Source: Gammaproteobacteria bacterium
GTDB taxonomy: Bacteria > Pseudomonadota > Gammaproteobacteria > Pseudomonadales > Azotimanducaceae
Reading direction: 5' to 3'
Length of the DNA stretch: 64,000 bases
NCBI GenBank assembly: GCA_002690865.1
Contig: NZGG01000037.1
Span: 83,425-147,424, forward strand
In this document: piece by piece, positions 43,020 through 51,098 of the stretch
Numbering within the stretch: the first letter of the stretch is position 1
Layout: every line of letters begins with the position of its first letter
Position numbers and translations under genes: made by a program
The notes under the pieces: generated by a model
Databases searched by the model: none
Told to the model about the DNA's origin: nothing
The model's input: only the letters and a program-made list of their open reading frames with translations

Positions 43020-43868
43020 ATGGAGTGGGACTTATTAAACCTAAGTAACGAGTTCAAACCAGGTATTGCTCCAGTAACGGAATCAAATAATAGTTTCCAT
43101 ATTATCATCTCAAAAGAAGGGATCCTTAAGATAACAGGCGAACAGCCATGGCGCCCAATCAATGAAATAGAGTGGCACTGGCTTAATATCGAGACTTATT
43201 CTGATCACTACCTCGGCCAGATCAATGACATTTCTATTTATGCACATGATGTGGAATCTATTCCTGACAATCAGGAAATCTACGAACTGAAAAGTCTGCG
43301 GCAGCTTCTAAACGAATTAGATCAGCCTGTATTTTACTTATTAGGTAGAGCGCAACAAATCGTAGAGTGGAATCGTAATCACCGTTTTTGTGGTCAATGT
43401 GGTCTTGAGACCATTACAACAAATAAAGATCGATCACGAAAATGTCTACCTTGTAAGCAAATGTTCTATCCTCGTTTATCGCCCTCAATTATTGTTCTAG
43501 TGCATCGCGGAGAGGATATTCTTCTCGCACAAAATGTGAATAGCAGAGGAGTCTTTTATAGCACGCTTGCGGGCTTCGTCGAACCCGGTGAGACAATAGA
43601 AGAAACGGTACATCGAGAAGTAAAGGAAGAAGTTGGCATTCACATTAAAAATCTCAAATATTTCGCTAGCCAACCTTGGCCATTCCCTAACTCGCTAATG
43701 CTTGGCTTTCATGCGGAATATAAGAGTGGTGATCTTATCCTTCAACCTGAAGAAATTGCTGATGCCCAATGGTTCCACTATACCAATCTGCCCAACAAAC
43801 CCAATCAGGCAGCGATATCAGGCTGGTTAATTGCCGACTTTATCAAAAGAATATCACGGACACATTGA
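43020..43868 (+). CDS. nudC: NADH pyrophosphatase / NAD-RNA decapping Nudix enzyme NudC
   Basis: NudC hydrolyses NADH and removes NAD caps from RNA. The 282-residue protein has the four-cysteine zinc ribbon (CGQCG…CLPC), the Nudix box GFVEPGETIEETVHREVKEEVG and the NudC-specific SQPWPFPNSLM after it. The stop TGA shares one base with the ATG of srkA (TGATG). Confidence 0.94.
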   Translation: MEWDLLNLSNEFKPGIAPVTESNNSFHIIISKEGILKITGEQPWRPINEIEWHWLNIETYSDHYLGQINDISIYAHDVESIPDNQEIYELKSLRQLLNELDQPVFYLLGRAQQIVEWNRNHRFCGQCGLETITTNKDRSRKCLPCKQMFYPRLSPSIIVLVHRGEDILLAQNVNSRGVFYSTLAGFVEPGETIEETVHREVKEEVGIHIKNLKYFASQPWPFPNSLMLGFHAEYKSGDLILQPEEIADAQWFHYTNLPNKPNQAAISGWLIADFIKRISRTH

Positions 43869-44842
43869 TGACCCATCCTTATGCCGGTCTAACACCAGAC
43901 TCAGTAATGGATGCTGTCGAAAGTCTCGGGTACAAATGCAATGCTCATATCCTGGAACTCAATAGTTACGAAAATCGCGTTTATCAACTTGGCATAGAAA
44001 ATCACGAGCCTATTATCGCCAAGTTTTATCGTAATAATCGCTGGACAGATGAACAAATAATTGAGGAACACTATTTCACTCAGGAACTCCTAGATAATGA
44101 GATAACAGCCATCCCCCCTTTAAAAATAAAAAATAAAACCCTACATCTCTATAACGAGTTCAGATTCTCACTTTACCATCGGAGAGGTGGAAGAGCTCCC
44201 GAACTAGACGACCCCAATAATTTAGAAGTATTGGGGAGGTATATCGGTAGGATACACCAGGTTGGAAAGAGTCAACCCTTCAAATACCGCCCAGAAATTT
44301 CAGCTCATGAATATGGACACGTTGCCAGACAATTTCTTCTTGATAACCAATTTATTTTTCCAGACATTCTCGAAGCTTATTCAACGATAAGCTCTAATTT
44401 GCTTGACGCTATAGATGAAATTCTAAAGGAACCAGTAGAAAGTATCCGACTTCACGGAGACTGTCATATGGGGAATGTACTTTGGCGCGATGATATTCCT
44501 CATTTCGTAGACTTCGATGATGCAAGAAGCGGCCCGGCTATACAAGATTTATGGATGATGCTATCCGGGGAACGAGAATCGCAAAGCGAACAAATGCGTC
44601 ATATTCTCAAAGGCTACCAAGATTTTACGGATTTCGATTTTCGCCAATTAGCGTTGATTGAAGTCTTAAGGACACTACGAATAATGCATCATTCTGCATG
44701 GATAGCAAAAAGATGGGATGACCCTGCCTTTCCACGTGCATTCCCGTTTTTTAATACGTCACGTTACTGGTCAGCACATGTACTTGAACTAAAGGAGCAG
44801 TGGGCAAAACTATCTGAACCTAGTATCCAAATCTATGTCTGA
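43868..44842 (+). CDS. srkA: Stress response kinase A (SrkA/YihE)
   Basis: SrkA is a choline-kinase-like Ser/Thr kinase that, in E. coli, counters MazEF-linked death under stress. The 324-residue length is close to E. coli (328). Motifs are YENRVYQLG, the Lys in IAKFYR, FRFSLYHRRGGRAPELDD, the catalytic RLHGDCHMGNVLW and HFVDFDDARSGPAIQDLW. The ATG at 43868 overlaps the nudC stop by one base; longer in-frame starts lie inside nudC. It meets the acyltransferase gene tail to tail with a 10-base overlap. Confidence 0.93.
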   Translation: MTHPYAGLTPDSVMDAVESLGYKCNAHILELNSYENRVYQLGIENHEPIIAKFYRNNRWTDEQIIEEHYFTQELLDNEITAIPPLKIKNKTLHLYNEFRFSLYHRRGGRAPELDDPNNLEVLGRYIGRIHQVGKSQPFKYRPEISAHEYGHVARQFLLDNQFIFPDILEAYSTISSNLLDAIDEILKEPVESIRLHGDCHMGNVLWRDDIPHFVDFDDARSGPAIQDLWMMLSGERESQSEQMRHILKGYQDFTDFDFRQLALIEVLRTLRIMHHSAWIAKRWDDPAFPRAFPFFNTSRYWSAHVLELKEQWAKLSEPSIQIYV

Positions 44843-45951
44843 GCCTTGTTTCTGACTGGATTAGCATACATACTCAGAAAAAAAGGCCTAGCATTTTCAG
44901 GACAACCGGATAACCTCTGGCGAAAATTATCTGTAAAATTAGAGTCCAGCGGCTGTTTAATAGCCTCTATCTGTGAGTAAGCCCAATGATTGATAGGGAA
45001 GAGCACGAGATTTTCCCTAATTTGTTGATCGATTTCCTTAGCGACATCCTGAGCTGATCTAAAATTAGATTTCAGAGGGCTCCCCACTTTTAAGGTTACA
45101 CGGCCCTTATACCCACCAAGACCACGCACCAGATTAGCTAAATCCTCTCCTTTTGGCTTTATATAAGCACCATCACTGGAAACAGTGGCCAATTCCACTG
45201 CTTTTTGAACATCACACGGATCATATTCGTAGGAAATTGCTATCGGCACTATATTGAGCCGCCGAATTAAATTAGGAAAGTCTAGTTTTCTCTCCGCTAG
45301 TGCAAACATCTTTATAATCGCAGGATCAGTTATATCCATTCCATCTTTGGCTCTCCCCTCGCTTTGGGCTATCCAAATTGATTGGCCCTCATCTAAAGAT
45401 GTCTGGATATACTGCGAAGATTTAAGCAAAGCTGAGTAAATTTTTTTTGTGCCTTCCTCGGAGCGCTTGATGATAAAACTTTTATTCAACTTCATTAAGT
45501 CGGTTGCAAACCTAATCTGAACCAGGTTATCCCCCACAGCAATTCTTACCGTATCAAGTCCTGAAGAATAAAGCGCATAATCCAGCAACATCGAGTCTCC
45601 TGCGATATCGCGATGGTTACTTACAAATATATAGGACTGCTCTGGATCCAAGTTCTCAATGCCAAAATATTCAAAACCCGAAGTTGTCTCCCTAATAAGA
45701 TCTGAAACATAATGATAAACAACATCTTGAAAACCTTTAATAGAATTAATATGACCTAGCTTACGTTTAAGGAAGGCATTTACAGGTATACGTGCCAGTT
45801 TTGGGGATAACTTAAATAGCCATGGATATCGCCAATTCCCCAAAAAATTAAGCAAGTCAATATCGAACAATAAACGAGATAATACCTGAGGAACCTCACT
45901 ATCAAAGTAAGGCCTTATGTCATCATAGTGGTTATCTTTCGCCATAATCAT
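44833..45951 (-). CDS. PlsB/PlsC-type glycerolipid acyltransferase
   Basis: The 372-residue protein carries the acyltransferase motifs NHRDIAGD (NHx4D catalytic pair), FIIKRSEEG and QSEGRAKDG (EGR substrate motif), followed by IVPIAISYEYDP. It is longer than PlsC and much shorter than E. coli PlsB, as in the cytoplasmic 'glycerol acyltransferase' group of gammaproteobacteria. Acyl acceptor is not known. No convincing transmembrane helix is seen. The ATG at 45951 overlaps the stop of the permease gene (TAATG), so they are coupled. Confidence 0.8.
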   Translation of the reverse strand: MIMAKDNHYDDIRPYFDSEVPQVLSRLLFDIDLLNFLGNWRYPWLFKLSPKLARIPVNAFLKRKLGHINSIKGFQDVVYHYVSDLIRETTSGFEYFGIENLDPEQSYIFVSNHRDIAGDSMLLDYALYSSGLDTVRIAVGDNLVQIRFATDLMKLNKSFIIKRSEEGTKKIYSALLKSSQYIQTSLDEGQSIWIAQSEGRAKDGMDITDPAIIKMFALAERKLDFPNLIRRLNIVPIAISYEYDPCDVQKAVELATVSSDGAYIKPKGEDLANLVRGLGGYKGRVTLKVGSPLKSNFRSAQDVAKEIDQQIRENLVLFPINHWAYSQIEAIKQPLDSNFTDNFRQRLSGCPENARPFFLSMYANPVRNKAQT

Positions 45952-46691
45952 TATCCAAAAATCAAAAACAATCCAGCCATACTCATTGACCCAACTACTA
46001 ATTTACGGACCATTGCACTTGGGATATGCTCTAGATTTCTATTAGTAACTTCCGTGATTAGCACAACAATAGGAAGTGACAGCAAGCTCGTAAAAACGAT
46101 ATTCATAGTCATTTGGCCAGTCAACGTAACCATAATTGTCCTAGTAATACACGAAAAAGCTAGTACCGCCAGTAATGTAGCTCTTATTATTTCATGATTA
46201 AGTGGTTGTCTATAAAGGAAATATGCCCATGCAGATCCACCTGTACTGAATAATCCACTAAAGACACCCCCAGCAAAACCAAACAAAAAACTCGATAATT
46301 TACCGGAGCGAGCCAACTTTGACGTTGGCCGAAGTAAAAGCAAAATTCCAGCGATAATTACGACAAATCCAAGCAAAACTCGTAAAACAAAATAACCTAC
46401 ATCGCTCAGATATATAAGCAATATCACTCCAATTAACAAACCGAGAAAAAGCGCCCCACAAAGATAATAGAAATAACTTCTGTCTATGTTCCCGTAACTA
46501 GTCCTCAGGGCAACACCAGAGTTTACGAGAGATATTAAGCTTATTACAGCTGCTGAAAATGTAATTTGTTCAATATCTAGTATTGTGGCCCCCAAGATTA
46601 TGACCAATCCCAAGGCAAAACCTGACACCGTCTGAACGAATGTCCCAACGGCAACGAGAAAAAGAAAGCATACAGTGCTAAATTCTAACAA
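45951..46691 (-). CDS. TauE/SafE family permease
   Basis: A 246-residue membrane protein with about eight helices arranged as two repeats, each beginning with the family's VxTxSGFALG-like and GxxSGLFSTGGSAW motifs. TauE/SafE proteins export sulfite, sulfoacetate and other organic anions; the substrate here is open. The start is TTG at 46691. Coupled to the acyltransferase gene downstream. Confidence 0.85.
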   Translation of the reverse strand: MLEFSTVCFLFLVAVGTFVQTVSGFALGLVIILGATILDIEQITFSAAVISLISLVNSGVALRTSYGNIDRSYFYYLCGALFLGLLIGVILLIYLSDVGYFVLRVLLGFVVIIAGILLLLRPTSKLARSGKLSSFLFGFAGGVFSGLFSTGGSAWAYFLYRQPLNHEIIRATLLAVLAFSCITRTIMVTLTGQMTMNIVFTSLLSLPIVVLITEVTNRNLEHIPSAMVRKLVVGSMSMAGLFLIFG

Positions 46692-46810
46692 TTAGATCCT
46701 CAACACCATAGCAATGGAAAAGAAGCGGAATCATTCTAAGAAGACTTGAAAGATAAGCAATGCTAATAAGACTATAGTGGAAATATGAAATCACGAGGCG
46801 TGCCAAAATA

Positions 46811-47224
46811 ATGCTCTGGATAACAACAGCACATTTATTATTTGTAATGGCATGGCTGGCTGGCTTATTTTATCTTCCGCGTCTGTTTGTGCACTATGTT
46901 GAAGGTAAGATAGCTGGGGAAGATACTCGTAGATTGGTGATTATGGCTACGAAGTTAGTTGGTTTCTCTTTCATTATGGGATCCTTAGCATGCTTTTTCG
47001 GCATCTGGTTATGGCTGGGATATGGATTTTCTGGACACTGGTTACAGGCTAAATTATTTTTCGTAGCAATACTTCTTGGCTATCACCTTCAATGCTACCG
47101 GTACGTAAAGCAACTTGAACAGGGTAAGATAATCATGAATTCCCTTTTTTTTCGAGCATTTAATGAAATAATCCTGTTAATTATCATCCCTATATTAATT
47201 CTTGTAGTGATGAAACCTTTTTAA
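46811..47224 (+). CDS. hemJ: Protoporphyrinogen IX oxidase HemJ
   Basis: HemJ oxidises protoporphyrinogen IX to protoporphyrin IX, the penultimate step of heme synthesis, and is found in bacteria lacking HemG and HemY. The 137-residue protein has four helices, the conserved His in TAHLLFVMAWLAGLFYLPRL at the N-terminus, and the Lys in WLQAKLFFV with a following YH. It complements the heme A synthase gene in the same window. Confidence 0.9.
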   Translation: MLWITTAHLLFVMAWLAGLFYLPRLFVHYVEGKIAGEDTRRLVIMATKLVGFSFIMGSLACFFGIWLWLGYGFSGHWLQAKLFFVAILLGYHLQCYRYVKQLEQGKIIMNSLFFRAFNEIILLIIIPILILVVMKPF

Positions 47225-47287
47225 AAAAAACGACAGATTTTAGTGACACGTACGTAAGATAGAATAAACATAAAAAGGAATATCAAT

Positions 47288-47758
47288 ATGAAATATATTA
47301 ATAACCGAATCGTCTGTTTTCTTATTCTAAATGGGATAACAGCCTCATCTTTAGCACACAACGATCCAAGGCAATTAGATAAAGATGATGATGGGCTAAT
47401 CTCTCGAAGTGAATTCCAATTACCTGAGGATCGCCATTTTATCCGAAGTGATCTGAATAGAGATGGTGAAATTTCCCAAGAAGAAGTACTACTGGCTCAA
47501 AAGAGAGCAGATCGTCGTGATGAGAGACTAAAAGCAAAACGACGAGATAGAGCGCAAAAACAATTCACCGAGATAGATGTTAATGGAGATGACACTATTA
47601 CCATTGAAGAAGCAGAGAATCATGCGTTCTCTATGCTAGACAAGAATGGAGATGGTTACGTTTCTCTTAAAGAAATGCGTAAGCAGAAGGGATCAAGAAA
47701 ATACCGTAAAGACTATCAGGAAAGGAACTTTGAAAAGAGTGGTCGATCCTACAAATAA
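47288..47758 (+). CDS. Periplasmic EF-hand protein with four calcium-binding loops
   Basis: After a signal peptide ending near SSLA, the 156-residue protein holds four EF-hand loops: residues 31-42 (DKDDDGLISRSE), 55-66 (DLNRDGEISQEE), 97-108 (DVNGDDTITIEE) and 118-129 (DKNGDGYVSLKE). The linker and tail are rich in Lys and Arg. The ribosome site AAAAGGAA is eight bases before the ATG. It precedes a sigma/anti-sigma/CnrX-like set on the same strand, and I infer it belongs to that regulon. Confidence 0.85.
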   Translation: MKYINNRIVCFLILNGITASSLAHNDPRQLDKDDDGLISRSEFQLPEDRHFIRSDLNRDGEISQEEVLLAQKRADRRDERLKAKRRDRAQKQFTEIDVNGDDTITIEEAENHAFSMLDKNGDGYVSLKEMRKQKGSRKYRKDYQERNFEKSGRSYK

Positions 47759-47831
47759 ACTCGGATAAAACCAGTATAAATAGAGTCTTAACATGCCCGG
47801 ATATACAAGGTATTCGCAGCAATAAAGTAGC

Positions 47832-48365
47832 ATGAAGGACGAGTCAGAGTTAGTTCGAAACTTGATTTTAGGAGATGTAGATGCTTACAGTATGCTACTC
47901 AATAAGCATCTATCTTCGATCACAAACTACGTAGCGAGAATGATACAGAGTAACGTCGACAGTGAAGATATAGTTCAAGAAACTTTTCTAAGACTTTGGA
48001 CACATGGGTCAAAGTTTCAACCAGAAAAAGCTAAGCTAAACACATGGCTGCATCATATTGCACATAACCTTTGCATAGACTACTTCCGTAAAGCCAAAAG
48101 ATTCTCTCTGAAGGAAACGAAGGAAGAACCTGATGGCCAAAATTCTCCTCTGAAAGAGCTAGAAAAACTAGACAGCAGCAAACAAGTAAGTGAAGCCCTA
48201 ATGCAATTGTCCAACAGACAACGAAGCGCCATTATATTATGTTACTACCAAGGAATAACAAATAAAGAGGCGGCCCTAATTCTAGAGATGTCTGTAAGTG
48301 CTCTGGAGTCATTATTGGCTCGAGGTCGAAACAAGTTGCGAGGGCTACTGATGAGAAATATATGA
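47832..48365 (+). CDS. ECF-type RNA polymerase sigma factor
   Basis: The 177-residue protein has region 2 (SEDIVQETFLRLWTHG, LNTWLHHIAHNLCIDYFRK) and region 4 (QRSAIILCYYQGITNKEAALILEMSVSALESLLARGR) of extracytoplasmic-function sigma factors. Its stop overlaps the next gene by four bases (ATGA), the usual sigma/anti-sigma arrangement. The signal it answers is unknown; the EF-hand and CnrX-like neighbours suggest metal ions or envelope state. Confidence 0.92.
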   Translation: MKDESELVRNLILGDVDAYSMLLNKHLSSITNYVARMIQSNVDSEDIVQETFLRLWTHGSKFQPEKAKLNTWLHHIAHNLCIDYFRKAKRFSLKETKEEPDGQNSPLKELEKLDSSKQVSEALMQLSNRQRSAIILCYYQGITNKEAALILEMSVSALESLLARGRNKLRGLLMRNI

Positions 48366-48796
48366 ACCATATCCGACTTATTGAAATCATAAATGCGTAT
48401 GGGACACATTCAGGGAAATGGCCTCGTGAAGAACGAGAAGCCGCAATGGGCCTGTTAACGAGAGACTTAGAGGCTCAATCTTTAATCAGCAAGGTTAGAG
48501 AACTAGATTTAATCCTAGACAAATATCGAGTTTCAGTACAAACAAATCTGCGCACCAGAATCCTAAATAATATACCAAGACGATTCTGGTTTGATCGCTT
48601 TATTGACTGGGTACTACCCTCACCAGATGGTTTTATAAGCAATTCTTGGCGGCCAGTTTTAGTAGGCAGTCTACCTCTTATCGTCGGACTAATAGTTGGA
48701 AACAGTTTATCGACTATAGAGGTTATCGATTCCTGGGAAGATGAAATTTCTCTTGTTGCACTATCCACCTCAAATACTGGTGGTATAAATGAATAA
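48362..48796 (+). CDS. Putative anti-sigma factor with one membrane helix
   Basis: The 144-residue protein begins with RLIEIINAYGTHSGKWPREER, a motif seen in small proteins beside ECF sigma factors of this type, and has one transmembrane helix near residues 97-115 (VLVGSLPLIVGLIVGN). It has no recognisable zinc-binding HxxxCxxC site. Role as anti-sigma factor is inferred from position, overlap and topology. Confidence 0.72.
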   Translation: MNHIRLIEIINAYGTHSGKWPREEREAAMGLLTRDLEAQSLISKVRELDLILDKYRVSVQTNLRTRILNNIPRRFWFDRFIDWVLPSPDGFISNSWRPVLVGSLPLIVGLIVGNSLSTIEVIDSWEDEISLVALSTSNTGGINE

Positions 48797-49244
48797 TAGC
48801 CGCTGGGTGATATTTTCTTTAGTGTTATCGTTAGGGTTTAATCTACTACTTTTAGGTGTGCTTATTGGTAGTTTTATATCCAAAAAGCCGAATACAAAAC
48901 CCCTGCCAACCAGTTTAGGTTGGATGATTCATCACCTGGACAGCGCATCATTAGAATCAATACAACCACAAATGGAAGCTCATGCTCGCAAGGTCGCACC
49001 TATCCGCAAGGAAATGCGTAAGACGCAGCAGGAATTCAGTCGATTGCTTGGGCAAGCGAATCCAAATGATAAAGCCCTCACCAACACACTATCGCAATTA
49101 CGTAATCATTCAGACGAATATCAACGAGAGATGCATTATATGATACTGGAACTAATTCCTAGATTAAATAAAGATCAGCGGCGGAAGATCATCAAAATGC
49201 TGAGGCGACCTCCAGGAGTAAATGTCAAACACGGAGATCGCTAA
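48789..49244 (+). CDS. CnrX/Spy-like periplasmic sensor protein
   Basis: An N-terminal anchor (VIFSLVLSLGFNLLLLGVLIGSFI) is followed by an antiparallel helical domain with the Spy/CpxP/CnrX type pattern: RKVAPIRKEMRKTQQEFSRLL and LIPRLNKDQRRKIIKML. Proteins of this type sense metals or misfolded protein in the periplasm and control a membrane anti-sigma factor. It overlaps the anti-sigma gene by eight bases and the syd gene by 23. Confidence 0.75.
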   Translation: MNNSRWVIFSLVLSLGFNLLLLGVLIGSFISKKPNTKPLPTSLGWMIHHLDSASLESIQPQMEAHARKVAPIRKEMRKTQQEFSRLLGQANPNDKALTNTLSQLRNHSDEYQREMHYMILELIPRLNKDQRRKIIKMLRRPPGVNVKHGDR

Positions 49245-49791
49245 ACTGACCTACAGCGTAAATTCTGCTCTCCAAAGGATCATTAATGAGTCACTTGCCC
49301 TGACCCAAGATAGCTTCTTTCAAAGCCCTTACGATTCAGAATGGCCCTCTCCTTGCCAAAACACCGATGGCCTGTGGAAGCCTTTACCCCAAAACCCGCC
49401 AGTGAATTTTACGGGACTTTCAAATGCCCTTGAGACAGAAATCCATCCCGATATCTGCAGATACTTTGATTCTTTTTGGTCAGGGAGTATCGAAACGACT
49501 AGTCAGGAAGGTCACGTTAGCCTAATCCAACTATGGAATCGAGATGATTTTAACCGCCTCATCAAAAACTTGTTAGGCCATGCGATAGCAAAGAAAAAAC
49601 AGAAGCATCCACTAACTATCTTTTTTGCTACAACGGAATGGGATTCAGAATTATTCTTAAGCATTGAAAATAGTAGTGGCCATGTCTTACTTGAAGAACC
49701 TGGACAAGAACCATTACAAAAAGTAGACGACACTTTAACAACATTTCTGACTCGACTGACTCCAGTTCTTTCCCCTCCTGGCATATACTAA
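49222..49791 (+). CDS. syd: SecY-interacting protein Syd
   Basis: Syd binds SecY on the cytoplasmic side and is thought to check assembly of the translocon. The 189-residue protein matches the family: WPSPC near residue 42, LWKPLPQNPPVNFTGL, ALETEIHPDICRYFDSFWSG, LIQLWNRDDFNRLIKNLLGH and a C-terminal LTTFLTRLTPVL. Its start lies inside the CnrX-like gene. Confidence 0.9.
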   Translation: MSNTEIAKLTYSVNSALQRIINESLALTQDSFFQSPYDSEWPSPCQNTDGLWKPLPQNPPVNFTGLSNALETEIHPDICRYFDSFWSGSIETTSQEGHVSLIQLWNRDDFNRLIKNLLGHAIAKKKQKHPLTIFFATTEWDSELFLSIENSSGHVLLEEPGQEPLQKVDDTLTTFLTRLTPVLSPPGIY

Positions 49792-49817
49792 TGTTCGATA
49801 TGATCTTGGGTTAATCA

Positions 49818-51098
49818 ATGAATCAGCTAACTATAAAGCCAGTCGATTCAATCTCTGGTGAAATAATGCTACCCGGCTCAAAAAGTCTCACTAATCGGGT
49901 ATTACTTCTTGCTGCACTGGCTAATGGAAAGACAGAAATCAGCAATTTATTAAAGAGTGATGATACAAGTCATATGGTCGCAGCACTCAGCCAACTGGGA
50001 GTAGAAATTTCTCAAGAGAACGATAAGACCATTGTCACTGGTAATTCTGGGCTATTTAGGCCACCAGAAAAGAAGGCTTTTTTTCTAGGGAATGCAGGAA
50101 CTGCTATTAGACCGCTTACGGCCATATTGAGCCTCATCCCTGGAGTTTACACCGTGGATGGGGACGAATATATGCGCGAGCGACCAATAGCCCATTTAAC
50201 CGAGGCTCTTAGCGTGCTAGGCGCGAAAATTAGCTATACAGGGAATGAGGGCTGTCCGCCGCTTTTGGTAGAGGGCGGTCATATTAAGGGTGGCAAAGTT
50301 AGTGTGGCGGGGCATATATCAAGTCAGTACTTAACCGCACTCTTAATGTCACTACCACTCGTTAGAGACGAAAGCACTATTAATGTTATCGGGGAGCAAG
50401 TATCAAAACCGTATCTTGATATAACACTTCAAACAATGAAGGATTTCGGTGTTTCAGTATGCAATGACAACTATGAGACATTTCGTATTCCGGGTGGGCA
50501 AAAATATAGAACACCAGGTAACTACCTCATTGAAGGAGATGCTTCGTCGGCATCATATTTCTTTGCTGCTGCAGCGATAAAGGGTAAAACTATCGTTAGG
50601 GGTTTAGGGCAATATTCCGTTCAAGGGGATATCCAGTTTCTAGACACAATTGAGCAAATGGGTGCTGAAGTAGATCGTCATAAAGAATATATTATAGTTA
50701 GCAAGGGTAAGCTAAATGGTGTGGATGTTGACCTAAATCATATTCCTGATGCCGCAATGACGATAGCGATTATGGCTTTGTTCGCAGAAGGAAAAACTCG
50801 GATAAGAAATATTTACAACTGGCGTGTAAAAGAGACGGACCGAATGACCGCCATGGCAACAGAATTGCGCAAGCTTGGTGCTGGTGTGCAGACCACAGAG
50901 GATTCGATTACAATCCAACCGCCCGATCAACTAAAGTCAGCAGAAATAGAGACTTATGGAGATCATCGGATAGCAATGGTTTTTTCTCTCGCTGCACTGG
51001 GTGATATCCCAATTACCATTAAAGATCCAGACTGTACTAAAAAAACTTTCCCTAATTACTTCACAGAATTCGCAAAAATTTCTCAATCAAATGTATAA
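49818..51098 (+). CDS. aroA: 5-enolpyruvylshikimate-3-phosphate synthase AroA
   Basis: AroA transfers enolpyruvyl from PEP to shikimate 3-phosphate. The 426-residue protein has LPGSKSLTNRVLLLAALA, FLGNAGTAIRPLTA, DGDEYMRERPI, the SSQYLTALLMSLPL loop, EGDASSASYFFAAAAIKG, NWRVKETDRM and YGDHRIAM. The glyphosate-loop sequence (GNAGTAIRP) is the class I type. The last eight bases overlap the ManA-like gene. Confidence 0.96.
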   Translation: MNQLTIKPVDSISGEIMLPGSKSLTNRVLLLAALANGKTEISNLLKSDDTSHMVAALSQLGVEISQENDKTIVTGNSGLFRPPEKKAFFLGNAGTAIRPLTAILSLIPGVYTVDGDEYMRERPIAHLTEALSVLGAKISYTGNEGCPPLLVEGGHIKGGKVSVAGHISSQYLTALLMSLPLVRDESTINVIGEQVSKPYLDITLQTMKDFGVSVCNDNYETFRIPGGQKYRTPGNYLIEGDASSASYFFAAAAIKGKTIVRGLGQYSVQGDIQFLDTIEQMGAEVDRHKEYIIVSKGKLNGVDVDLNHIPDAAMTIAIMALFAEGKTRIRNIYNWRVKETDRMTAMATELRKLGAGVQTTEDSITIQPPDQLKSAEIETYGDHRIAMVFSLAALGDIPITIKDPDCTKKTFPNYFTEFAKISQSNV

